DNA of 14,446 nucleotides from Verrucomicrobiota bacterium. GTDB lineage: Bacteria > Verrucomicrobiota > Verrucomicrobiae > Chthoniobacterales > UBA10450. The stretch is taken from the NCBI GenBank assembly GCA_005887855.1, contig VBQB01000051.1:1-14446 (forward strand). Direction: 5' to 3'. The notes beneath the pieces are model-generated. The model had not been told where the DNA came from and did not search any database. It worked only from the letters and a program-made list of their open reading frames with translations. The translations under genes were made by a program, and so were the position numbers. Below, piece after piece: positions 1 to 5,678 of the stretch (positions are counted from its first letter, which is position 1; every line of letters begins with the position of its first letter).

Positions 1-1
1 C

Positions 2-304
2 GATATCGATACGCAAGGCGCGGCCGCCATTCGCAACTTCGATGATCCATTCATTCGCCAAGCCTTGACGGACATATTTATTATGCCACCCGATCTCGAA
101 GAATTGCGCCGGCGTCTGATGAACCGTGGAACGGAAACGGCGCAGCAAATCGACTTGCGTCTCGCCACTGCGGCACGCGAAATGGAATTATGGCGCGACT
201 ATCGCTACACTATCATCAGTGGATCGGTGGAAGAAGATTTGCAAAAGTTCCGGAACATCATGGGCGCGGAGAGTTATTTGAGCCGGCGTCTGATTCAGAA
301 ATAA
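2..304 (+). CDS. gmk: Guanylate kinase, C-terminal part (gene starts before the window)
   Basis: Guanylate kinase phosphorylates GMP to GDP with ATP in the cytoplasm. The frame is open from base 2 to the TAA at 302-304, giving about 100 residues of the C-terminal half. It begins with the strand DIDTQGAAAIR, which matches the family's 'DIDVQGA' segment next to the nucleotide site. FIMPPDLEELRRRLMNRGTE follows, the LID-region signature whose arginines contact ATP phosphates. The closing helix pair carries RLATAAREMELW. The usual Y-D-Y-V/I-V-N-D stretch near the end appears as YRYTIISGS, a mild divergence. The true start lies upstream; the TTG at 65 is internal. coaC begins 36 bases downstream on the same strand, so co-transcription is likely; gmk next to coaBC is a common bacterial arrangement. 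Confidence 0.93.
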   Translation, partial: DIDTQGAAAIRNFDDPFIRQALTDIFIMPPDLEELRRRLMNRGTETAQQIDLRLATAAREMELWRDYRYTIISGSVEEDLQKFRNIMGAESYLSRRLIQK

Positions 305-340
305 CTCGGAAATGATTCGCAAGTAAACTGTCGATCTTCC

Positions 341-964
341 ATGGCAACAAACTCAAAACGAGGACGTGAAAAAACAAGCGCGCGAAAAGTGGTGCGCATT
401 CGGCCCGGCACAAAATCAGTCGTGTTCGGAGTTACGGGATCCATCGCTGCCTATAAATCTGCAGAGCTCGCCAGTCTGCTCGTCAAACAAGGCCATGAAG
501 TTTTTGTCGTCATGACGCAAGACGCGACTGAATTTATCTCGCCGCTCACACTGCAGACTCTTTCAAAAAATCCGGTGACGACGAGCTTCTTCGATGAAAA
601 GGAAAATTGGCGGCCCGGCCACATCGAACTCGCCGATCGCGCAAATTTGCTTCTCATTGCACCGGCCACGGCACATATCATCGCCGAACTCTCCCACGGT
701 TTGGCCGCTCATCCGCTTGCGGCGATCGCGCTCGCCACGCGCGCGCCGATTCTGCTCGCGCCCGCCATGAATGGAAAAATGTGGCAGCATCCTGCGACAA
801 TTGAGAATGTGGAAAAACTGAAAGCGCGCGGTGTCGAGTTCATCGGACCGGAAGAAGGAATGCTCGCGTGCGGTTATGAAGGTCTTGGCCGGCTTTGGAA
901 GGTGGACGACATTGCGTTCCGCGCCGAGTTCCTGCTCGCGCGTCAGGACAATTTGATCGCGTGA
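341..964 (+). CDS. coaC: Phosphopantothenoylcysteine decarboxylase (flavoprotein, CoaC)
   Basis: This enzyme decarboxylates 4'-phosphopantothenoylcysteine to 4'-phosphopantetheine, using FMN, in coenzyme A synthesis. The 207-residue protein has a basic N-terminal tail of about 24 residues, then the flavoprotein fold: VVFGVTGSIAAYK (28-39), the active-site histidine in GHIELADRA (His94), the PAMNGKMW motif (141-148, family P-x-M-N-x-x-M-W), and GMLACGYEGLGRL with Cys177 as the presumed reactive cysteine of the substrate flap. Many bacteria fuse CoaC to CoaB. Here CoaC ends with TGA at 962-964 and the ligase begins at the overlapping GTG at 961, so the two are separate and probably translationally coupled. 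No strong SD is seen; the ATG at 341 is the first start after gmk. The flavoprotein assignment is secure, and CoaC follows from the motifs and the coaB neighbour. Confidence 0.9.
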   Translation: MATNSKRGREKTSARKVVRIRPGTKSVVFGVTGSIAAYKSAELASLLVKQGHEVFVVMTQDATEFISPLTLQTLSKNPVTTSFFDEKENWRPGHIELADRANLLLIAPATAHIIAELSHGLAAHPLAAIALATRAPILLAPAMNGKMWQHPATIENVEKLKARGVEFIGPEEGMLACGYEGLGRLWKVDDIAFRAEFLLARQDNLIA

Positions 965-1559
965 GATTTCTCATCACGGCCGGCCCAACGCGTGAGCCGA
1001 TCGATCCCGTTCGTTACATCTCGAATCGTTCCTCGGGAAAAATGGGCTACGCCATCGCCGAAGCGGCGCTCGAGGCCGGACACGATGTCATTTTGATTTC
1101 CGGTCCGGTGAATCTTGACCCACCGCCTGGCGTGAGAGCCGTGTCGATCTTAACCAGCGACGAGATGTACGACGCCGTGCATCGGCATATCCGCGATTCT
1201 GACCTGCTCGTGATGAGCGCGACGAACATCTCGTGCTCGATTTAATTCTTACCCGCGACATTCTCGCGTCACTCCCAAACAAAGATCGACAATTTCTCGT
1301 CGTTGGTTTCGCCGCGGAAACAAATGATGTCGAAGAAAACGCCGCGAAAAAACTCCGCGAAAAAAATTGTGACATCATCGTAGCGAACGACATCAGCAGC
1401 GTGGATTCAGGAATGGAAAGCGACGCAAATGAAGTGACAATTTTTTTTCGAAACGGCGAAAAGAAAAAAATTTCGCGCGCGCCAAAAAAAATTCTCGCGC
1501 GCGAGCTCGTGAAAATATTTTCACATTCGCGAGAAAAACGGTTGACAAAAAAAATGTGA
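961..1559 (+). pseudogene. coaB: Phosphopantothenate-cysteine ligase CoaB, disrupted by an internal out-of-frame deletion
   Basis: CoaB joins cysteine to 4'-phosphopantothenate with CTP. The first segment (961-1245, GTG start) reads VRFLITAGPTREPIDPVRY, then the NRSSGKMGYAIA nucleotide-binding signature, and runs to DLLVMSA. There it leaves the family pattern and stops at 1243-1245. The match resumes in another frame from about 1218: DEHLVLDLILTRDILASLP, VGFAAET, KKLREKNCDIIVAND, DSGMESDANEVTIF, to the stop at 1557-1559. The part missing between the frames is the conserved A-A-V-(A/S)-D-(Y/F)-R-P...K-I-K-K stretch, about 15-22 residues including the lysine needed for catalysis (Lys289 in E. 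coli). A simple frameshift therefore cannot restore it. Either the gene is dead and another copy supplies CoaB, or this is an assembly or sequencing deletion. The 3' end is unusually A-rich, with several homopolymer runs. Confidence 0.85.
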
Positions 1560-1569
1560 TGACTACTGA
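1542..1569 (+). promoter_or_regulatory. Possible sigma-70-type promoter for the lysine-rich micro-gene
   Basis: A perfect TTGACA (-35 type) lies at 1542-1547, inside the last codons of coaB. The -10 candidate TACTGA at 1564-1569 is weak (16-base spacing). The element sits about 75 bases before the micro-gene ATG at 1647. The -35 match is clear; promoter activity is inferred. Confidence 0.35.
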
Positions 1570-1646
1570 ACTCGGTGTAAGTGAAGTCATTCCCAACTCT
1601 TCACAAAATCTCCGCGATTGCGGATTGAAAGGGGGGAATAGAGTCG

Positions 1647-1706
1647 ATGGCAAAGAAAAAAAAGAAAGCAGCTAAGAAAAAAACAGCGAAGAAAAAGAGG
1701 CATTAA
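1647..1706 (+). CDS. 19-residue lysine-rich basic micro-protein
   Basis: The frame ATG 1647 to TAA 1704-1706 encodes MAKKKKKAAKKKTAKKKRH: 11 Lys, 1 Arg and 1 His among 19 residues, with no acidic residue. It is preceded by a strong SD-like AAGGGGGG (about 1629-1636) at about 10 bases' spacing, and followed by a perfect 18-base palindrome (1727-1744) and a canonical terminator (1765-1801). It therefore looks like a complete, independently ended transcription unit. The composition resembles the Lys/Ala-rich tails of bacterial histone-H1-like proteins, so nucleic-acid binding or charge neutralisation is a reasonable guess, but no function is demonstrated. It is below the size that gene callers accept. 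A-rich DNA will produce some Lys codons by chance; the SD, the Ala/Thr-punctuated pattern and the terminator argue for a real gene. Confidence 0.6.
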   Translation: MAKKKKKAAKKKTAKKKRH

Positions 1707-1726
1707 GGCCCAACGCTCGATAACAG

Positions 1727-1744
1727 CCCCGAAAGCTTTCGGGG
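1727..1744 (+). other. Perfect 18-base palindrome / possible RNA hairpin after the micro-gene
   Basis: CCCCGAAAGCTTTCGGGG is self-complementary over its whole length. In RNA it can form a 7-bp stem with an AGCU loop. It lies 20 bases after the micro-gene stop and 20 bases before the terminator stem, so it may protect the transcript's 3' end; as DNA it could be a dyad protein site. Confidence 0.5.
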
Positions 1745-1764
1745 TCACAATCCCTAACTTCAAC

Positions 1765-1801
1765 CCGGGAGGAGAATTCAATTTTCCTCCCGGTTTTTTT
1801 T
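1765..1801 (+). terminator. Rho-independent terminator
   Basis: Perfect 9-bp stem CCGGGAGGA (1765-1773) / TCCTCCCGG (1785-1793), an 11-base A/T-rich loop, and eight T residues at 1794-1801. It ends the coaC-coaB/micro-gene transcription on the + strand before the inositol-phosphatase gene. Confidence 0.9.
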
Positions 1802-1918
1802 GCGCGCGCCGCGATTTTACCTCGCAAAATGCCCACCATGGGCCACAACGATCTTAGCGAGAATTCAATTTCGATTTGCGTTGTGCACATCGCGCCCTTT
1901 GTGCGAGGTAGTCTTATC

Positions 1919-2665
1919 ATGAAGCATTATCTCGACGTGGCCGAGAAAGCTGCGCGGGCCGCGGGCGAGTTGCTTCGTCAAAATTTTCAACGCCCCCTGC
2001 GCGTCAATTCTGCGGAAGCGCACGACATCAAGCTGGAGATTGATGTTCAAGCGCAGAAATTAATTACGAAATTACTTCTGGAAGAATTTCCAGAGCACGC
2101 GCTTTACGGCGAGGAAGGAATCGTCGGCGATCAATCATGCGAGCATCAATGGGTTGTCGATCCGCTCGATGGGACGGTAAATTATTTCTATGGCATTCCG
2201 CATTTTTGCGTCTCGATCGCTTTGCGCCTCCGGAGCGAAATCATGGTTGGCGTCGTCTACGATCCAATCCGTGAGGAGATGTGGACAGGACAAAAAGGGG
2301 AGACGCCGAGATTAAATGGCCATCACTTTCGCGTGAGCGATCGCGCGGACCTGGCCGAAGCCGTTGTCTCCGTCGGACTTTCCAAAACCGGCGTGACGAT
2401 CGAAGCCGGCCTGCCGCTCTTATTAAAATTGGTCCATCGCGCACGCAAATGCCGCTTGCTCGGCAGCGCGGCGCTCGACATGGCCTACGTCGCTTGCGGA
2501 CGTCTTGACGCTTACATCGAACAGGGAATCAGTCTTTGGGACATTGCCGCCGGTTGGCTCTTGATTGAAAACGCCGGCGGAACTGTCGATCTTCGTCCGC
2601 GTGAGGACATGAAAGACAAATACAGCATTATCGCCTCCAACGGCGTGATCGATCTAAAACTCTGA
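1919..2665 (+). CDS. Inositol monophosphatase family protein (SuhB-like)
   Basis: Metal-dependent phosphatase family that hydrolyses inositol-1-phosphate or related sugar, nucleotide or PAP phosphates. The 248-residue product has the three family signatures in order: YGEEG (Glu65/66, metal ligand), WVVDPLDGTVNY (Asp81 and Asp84, metal ligands), and LWDIAAGWLLIENAGG with the third metal-binding Asp. Start: an in-frame ATG at 1829 would add 30 residues without family resemblance. The ATG at 1919 is preceded by a GAGGT SD-like sequence at 1905-1909 and gives the typical MKHYLDVAEKAARAAGELL opening helix, so it is preferred. The gene ends 3 bases before ispF and may be translated with it. Substrate cannot be told from sequence; histidinol-phosphatase or CysQ-like activity is possible, although the canonical pattern favours an inositol or general sugar phosphatase. 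Confidence 0.9.
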   Translation: MKHYLDVAEKAARAAGELLRQNFQRPLRVNSAEAHDIKLEIDVQAQKLITKLLLEEFPEHALYGEEGIVGDQSCEHQWVVDPLDGTVNYFYGIPHFCVSIALRLRSEIMVGVVYDPIREEMWTGQKGETPRLNGHHFRVSDRADLAEAVVSVGLSKTGVTIEAGLPLLLKLVHRARKCRLLGSAALDMAYVACGRLDAYIEQGISLWDIAAGWLLIENAGGTVDLRPREDMKDKYSIIASNGVIDLKL

Positions 2666-2668
2666 CCC

Positions 2669-3145
2669 ATGATTCGATGTGGAATCGGCTACGACGTGCA
2701 TCGCCTTGCCAAAGGACGGAAACTGATTCTCGGCGGCGTCGAGATCGCGCACCCGCTCGGACTTGAAGGACACTCGGACGCGGATGTCTTGTCGCACGCA
2801 ATCGCAGACGCGCTGCTGGGTGCGATTGCCGTGGGCGACATCGGACAACATTTTCCAAACACCGATGAATCAATTCGTGGCATGAGCAGCATTGACATTT
2901 TGCGACAGGTGGCCGCGCTGCTGGCAAAGAACAAAGCGCGCCCAATCAATGTTGATGCGACGCTTATCGCCGAAGCGCCAAAAATTGCGCCGCACATTCC
3001 CGCAATGCGAAAAACAATCGCGCAAGCGGTTGCTCTGGATGAATCGCGTGTCGGCATCAAAGCGACGACTAACGAAGGCCTCGGCGCGATCGGCCGCAGT
3101 GAAGGCATCGCGGCGATGGCAATTGCGACTGTGGAGCAAGAATGA
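2669..3145 (+). CDS. ispF: 2-C-methyl-D-erythritol 2,4-cyclodiphosphate synthase
   Basis: IspF closes 4-diphosphocytidyl-methylerythritol 2-phosphate into the cyclodiphosphate with release of CMP, the fifth MEP-pathway step. The 158-residue length is normal for this trimeric enzyme. Metal ligands are visible: Asp9 and His11 in GYDVHR, and His43 in GHSDADVLSHAIADALLGA. DIGQHFPNTD follows, and the C-terminal signature KATTNEGLGAIGRSEGIAA binds the cytidine and phosphate. It starts 3 bases after the phosphatase gene, so the two form a tight operon. IspD is not adjacent, and dxs of the same pathway lies about 7 kb downstream. No departures from the family pattern are seen. Confidence 0.97.
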   Translation: MIRCGIGYDVHRLAKGRKLILGGVEIAHPLGLEGHSDADVLSHAIADALLGAIAVGDIGQHFPNTDESIRGMSSIDILRQVAALLAKNKARPINVDATLIAEAPKIAPHIPAMRKTIAQAVALDESRVGIKATTNEGLGAIGRSEGIAAMAIATVEQE

Positions 3146-3251
3146 TCTGTTGTTGCAGCCGTCCGCATTCAACGGTCATGGTGAGCGGAGCAAACCATGT
3201 CTCAACCGCTGCTCCGATTTTCCGACACAAGAAAGCGCGTCCTTGTTCTGT

Positions 3252-3279
3252 GAGATCCCTTGCTCCGCTCGGGATGACA
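3252..3279 (-). repeat. Remnant of the TGTCATCC... intergenic repeat family
   Basis: The minus strand reads TGTCATCCCGAGCGGAGCAA followed by GGGATCTC, matching the outer end of the repeats at 6546 and 14239 (TGTCATCCTGAGCGAAG...GGATCCC) with a few changes. Only one arm is recognisable. It ends 13 bases before the cysS ATG, so it occupies the region where the cysS ribosome-binding site would be; no clear SD is seen there. Confidence 0.6.
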
Positions 3280-3292
3280 TCCGATAAAGCAT

Positions 3293-4765
3293 ATGTCTCT
3301 CCGTTTTTTTAACACTTACTCGCGGGAGATCGAAGAATTTCAGCCGCGCGATCCCCTCGGGCGTAAGATCGACATCTACACCTGTGGGCCGACCGTTTAC
3401 AGTCGCGCGCACATCGGAAATTTCCGGGCCTATATCTTTGAGGATTTGCTCCAGCGACACCTCGAGCTGCGCGGCTACAAGGTGCATCGTGTCATGAACG
3501 TCACCGACGTGGACGACAAGACCATCCGGGGCTGCCGCGAAGCGAACATTCCACTTTCGAAATTCACCGCCCCGTTCAAACAGGCATTCTTTGAAGATAT
3601 CGAAACGCTGCGAATCAAGCGTGCGGATGAATTTCCCGCCGCCACCGATCAGCGTTACATCGACAAAATGATCGAGATGATCGGCGTACTCATCTCGCGC
3701 GATCTGGCTTATCAAGCCGAGGACAAATCAGTTTATTTTCGCATCAACAAATTTCCAGATTACGGGAAGCTGGCGCATTTTGATCTGACACAATTGCAAT
3801 CCACCGGCCGGGTCAAGCACGACGAATACGATAAAGAACACATCGGCGATTTCGCGCTTTGGAAAGCGTGGGACCAAGAGGATGGCGACGTAGCGTGGGA
3901 AAGTCCGTGGGGTCGTGGTCGGCCGGGCTGGCACATCGAGTGTAGCGCGATGGCAACTGCATTACTCGGCGCGCAAATTGATCTTCACTGCGGCGGCGTT
4001 GATAACATTTTCCCGCATCACGAAGCGGAGATCGCGCAGAGCGAAGGCGTTACCGGAAAAAAATTCGTGCGCTACTGGCTGCACTGCGCGCATCTGCTGG
4101 TCGATGGACAGAAGATGTCCAAATCGCTCGGCAATTTTTATACCCTTCCGAATCTTTTAGAGAAGGGATACACCGGCCGCGAAATTCGCTACGCGTTGAT
4201 GCGCGTGCATTATCGTGCGCCGCTCAATTTCACCTGGGACGGCATGGACGAAGCCCGACAGGCGCTCGCCCGCATCGACGAGTGGCTGATACGACTTCGT
4301 GAATGTAGCGCGAGCGTCCCGCTTGCGAAAACCAAAGGGGAACAAGCTGGAAGCTTGCCCTACACTTTTGAAGAAGCGCTCGACGACGATCTCAACATTT
4401 CCGCGGCGCTCGGATTTTTGTTCGAATCGATTCGAGAGACGAATCGCGCGATGGATCAAAATGAAATGACCGCCGCGATGGCAAATACATGGTTAAAATG
4501 GTGGGAGCGCGTGAACAGTGTGCTCAGACTTGAGCGACAACTAGTCCTGGACGCGTCCTCCGGCCGATTCACGCTTGAAGGAGGAGATGTTCAGATGGCT
4601 CATCTTCCATCCGAGGTCGCGAAGCTGGTGGAAGAGCGCGCAAAAGCGAGGCTTGCAAAAGATTTCCAAAAAAGTGATGAATTCCGCAACGAACTAAGCG
4701 CTCGCGGGTGGGAAGTGCGCGACACAAAAGATGGACAGAAAGTTACGCGGCGTGCCGGCGGTTAG
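3293..4765 (+). CDS. cysS: Cysteinyl-tRNA synthetase (contains a translated REPIN element)
   Basis: Class I synthetase charging tRNA-Cys with cysteine. The 490-residue protein opens with IYTCGPTVYSRAHIGNFR: Cys31 is a zinc ligand that recognises the cysteine thiol, and HIGN (40-43) is the HIGH motif. Further zinc-site residues appear in WHIECSAMA and in DNIFPHHEAEIAQSE; KMSKS is at 274-278. The C-terminal helical domain ends in a short basic tail. Residues 338-357 (SASVPLAKTKGEQAGSLPY after Cys338) are encoded by a complete GTAG-hairpin-hairpin-CTAC element (4304-4364) inserted at the variable loop before FEEALDDDLNISAALGFL. The start ATG lies just after a repeat remnant and has no obvious SD. 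The enzyme is expected to be functional because all catalytic motifs are intact and the insertion keeps frame in a loop. Confidence 0.97.
   Translation: MSLRFFNTYSREIEEFQPRDPLGRKIDIYTCGPTVYSRAHIGNFRAYIFEDLLQRHLELRGYKVHRVMNVTDVDDKTIRGCREANIPLSKFTAPFKQAFFEDIETLRIKRADEFPAATDQRYIDKMIEMIGVLISRDLAYQAEDKSVYFRINKFPDYGKLAHFDLTQLQSTGRVKHDEYDKEHIGDFALWKAWDQEDGDVAWESPWGRGRPGWHIECSAMATALLGAQIDLHCGGVDNIFPHHEAEIAQSEGVTGKKFVRYWLHCAHLLVDGQKMSKSLGNFYTLPNLLEKGYTGREIRYALMRVHYRAPLNFTWDGMDEARQALARIDEWLIRLRECSASVPLAKTKGEQAGSLPYTFEEALDDDLNISAALGFLFESIRETNRAMDQNEMTAAMANTWLKWWERVNSVLRLERQLVLDASSGRFTLEGGDVQMAHLPSEVAKLVEERAKARLAKDFQKSDEFRNELSARGWEVRDTKDGQKVTRRAGG
4304..4364 (+). repeat. REPIN-like element inside the cysS reading frame
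   Basis: The element is bounded by TGTAG (4304-4308) and CTACA (4360-4364). It holds hairpin 1 GCGAGCG-TCC-CGCTTGC (one G·T wobble), an A/G-rich linker, and hairpin 2 CAAGCT-GGA-AGCTTG. Positions 4305-4330 match 7419-7444 at 25 of 26 bases. The GTAG foot next to each hairpin is the known hallmark of REP sequences moved by RAYT (TnpA-REP) transposases. It is read through in frame as part of CysS. Confidence 0.8.
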
Positions 4766-4775
4766 CTCGCAACAA

Positions 4776-5453
4776 ATGTTTGCGCCCGCTGAATTTCTTA
4801 ATCTCGAACACACGGCTCATCCGAAGTTGTTCGAGAACCAAAATTACGTCTGGGACGCGCTCAAACAAATTGGGAGTTACTTGCAATTTCGCTTGAAGCC
4901 GGGTGTGCTAGGCGAACTGCTGGGCAAACCATTCATCAGCAACAATGTCTTCGTCGGCAGGGGAACCATCGTCGAACAAGGCGCGGTGCTGAAGGGTCCG
5001 GCATGGATCGGTGAAAATTGCCACATCCGCAGCGGCTGTTACGTCCGCGAGAACGTAATCGTCGGCAATGGCGTCGTGATGGGGAACTCGTGCGAATTCA
5101 AAAATTGCATTCTCTTCGACGGAGTGCAGGTGCCGCACTTTAATTATGTGGGCGATTCAATCCTTGGCTATCACGCTCATCTTGGTGCGGGGGTGATTCT
5201 CTCGAATGTGAAACTCGATCATGGCGAAATTGCTGTCGTTACACCCGATGGCAATATCGCTAGCGGCCTGACAAAATTCGGCGCGATTGTCGGCGATAGA
5301 ACAGAGATAGGCTGCAACGCTGTCATCAATCCAGGGTCGGTCATTGGACGCGATTGTATGATTTATCCGGGCGTAAATTTTCGCGGCGTCTTGCCTGCCG
5401 GCAGCATGGTCAAGCTACGGCAGGATCTTTCCGTGCTCGCGCGCACGGACTGA
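4776..5453 (+). CDS. Left-handed beta-helix (hexapeptide repeat) protein, UDP-GlcNAc diphosphorylase/GlmU C-terminal-like
   Basis: Family of stand-alone hexapeptide-repeat proteins often named UDP-N-acetylglucosamine diphosphorylase-like. The protein lacks any nucleotidyltransferase (Rossmann-like) domain, so that name overstates what is known. A helical N-terminus (FAPAEFLNLEHTAHPKLFE, then YVWDALKQIGSYLQFRL) precedes imperfect hexapeptide coils from about residue 55: VFVGRGTIVEQGAVLKGPAW, IGENCHIRSGCYVRENVIVG. Next come LGYHAHLGAGVILSNVKLDHG, which resembles the GlmU acetyltransferase site, and a closing IVGDRTEIGCNAVINPGSVIG. An acyltransferase or a scaffolding role in sugar-nucleotide metabolism is possible. 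Start: the ATG at 4776 lies 10 bases after the cysS stop and gives a natural N-terminus. An in-frame ATG at 4731 would overlap cysS by 35 bases and add a non-conserved extension. Confidence 0.8.
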   Translation: MFAPAEFLNLEHTAHPKLFENQNYVWDALKQIGSYLQFRLKPGVLGELLGKPFISNNVFVGRGTIVEQGAVLKGPAWIGENCHIRSGCYVRENVIVGNGVVMGNSCEFKNCILFDGVQVPHFNYVGDSILGYHAHLGAGVILSNVKLDHGEIAVVTPDGNIASGLTKFGAIVGDRTEIGCNAVINPGSVIGRDCMIYPGVNFRGVLPAGSMVKLRQDLSVLARTD

Positions 5454-5472
5454 AGAAAACTAGGTCGCATCG

Positions 5473-5557
5473 CGGATGGGCGGGGATTCGAACCCCGGGT
5501 GCCTTTCGGCACACACGCTTTCCAGGCGTGCACAATAGACCGCTCTGTCACCCATCC
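5473..5557 (-). tRNA. tRNA-Ser (anticodon GGA)
   Basis: The minus strand folds into a class II tRNA of 85 nt: acceptor GGATGGG/CCCATCC with discriminator G, anticodon stem CACGC/GCGTG around loop CTGGAAA (anticodon GGA, reads UCC/UCU), long variable arm GTGCC-GAAA-GGCAC, and T-arm CGGGG-TTCGAAT-CCCCG. CCA is not encoded. The long variable arm with the GGA anticodon identifies serine. It lies downstream of hemQ on the same strand, separated by a REPIN and a 15-base tandem repeat. Confidence 0.97.
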
Positions 5558-5586
5558 GTAAGATCGACAATCGTAAGGTCGATAAT
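5557..5586. repeat. 15-base tandem repeat immediately 5' of tRNA-Ser
   Basis: CGTAAGATCGACAAT (5557-5571) is followed directly by CGTAAGGTCGATAAT (5572-5586), with 13 of 15 bases identical. It overlaps the tRNA's 5' flank, where its promoter should be. It is probably a slippage duplication; a regulatory role is not shown. Confidence 0.7.
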
Positions 5587-5602
5587 TTACATACGAATCT
5601 GT

Positions 5603-5661
5603 TGTAGAGGAGGCTGTCAGCCTCCCGCATATCGGTTAGGACGCTAACAGCGTCCCCTACA
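5603..5661. repeat. REPIN-like element between hemQ and tRNA-Ser
   Basis: TGTAG (5603-5607) and CTACA (5657-5661) flank hairpin 1 GGAGGCTG-T-CAGCCTCC (5609-5625, perfect) and hairpin 2 GGACGCT-AAC-AGCGTCC (5639-5655, perfect). At 59 nt it has the same layout as the element within cysS, but with different stem sequences. It begins 17 bases beyond the hemQ stop codon and may act as a transcript 3'-end hairpin. Confidence 0.8.
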
Positions 5662-5678
5662 GATGCATTTCGGAGTCA

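Noticed and set aside
955..970. The coaC/coaB boundary as a frameshift within a fused coaBC gene
   Set aside because: The GTGA overlap, with a proper CoaB N-terminus (VRFLITAGPTREP) directly at the GTG, looks like a natural two-gene arrangement; nothing is missing at this point.
1205..1245. Programmed ribosomal frameshift in coaB
   Set aside because: Conserved residues between the two frames are absent from the DNA, so no frameshift could restore them; there is no slippery heptamer with a downstream structure.
1829..1918. Longer N-terminus for the inositol-monophosphatase gene from the ATG at 1829
   Set aside because: The 30 extra residues do not resemble the family, and the ATG at 1919 has an SD-like GAGGT and the conserved opening helix.
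2689..3168. 159-residue minus-strand frame over ispF
   Set aside because: Antisense shadow of a clear ispF gene in GC-rich DNA; composition (Ser/Ala/Arg) and lack of motifs argue against it.
3176..3715. 179-residue minus-strand frame across the cysS start
   Set aside because: Antisense to conserved CysS motifs and partly made from the repeat remnant; no family features.
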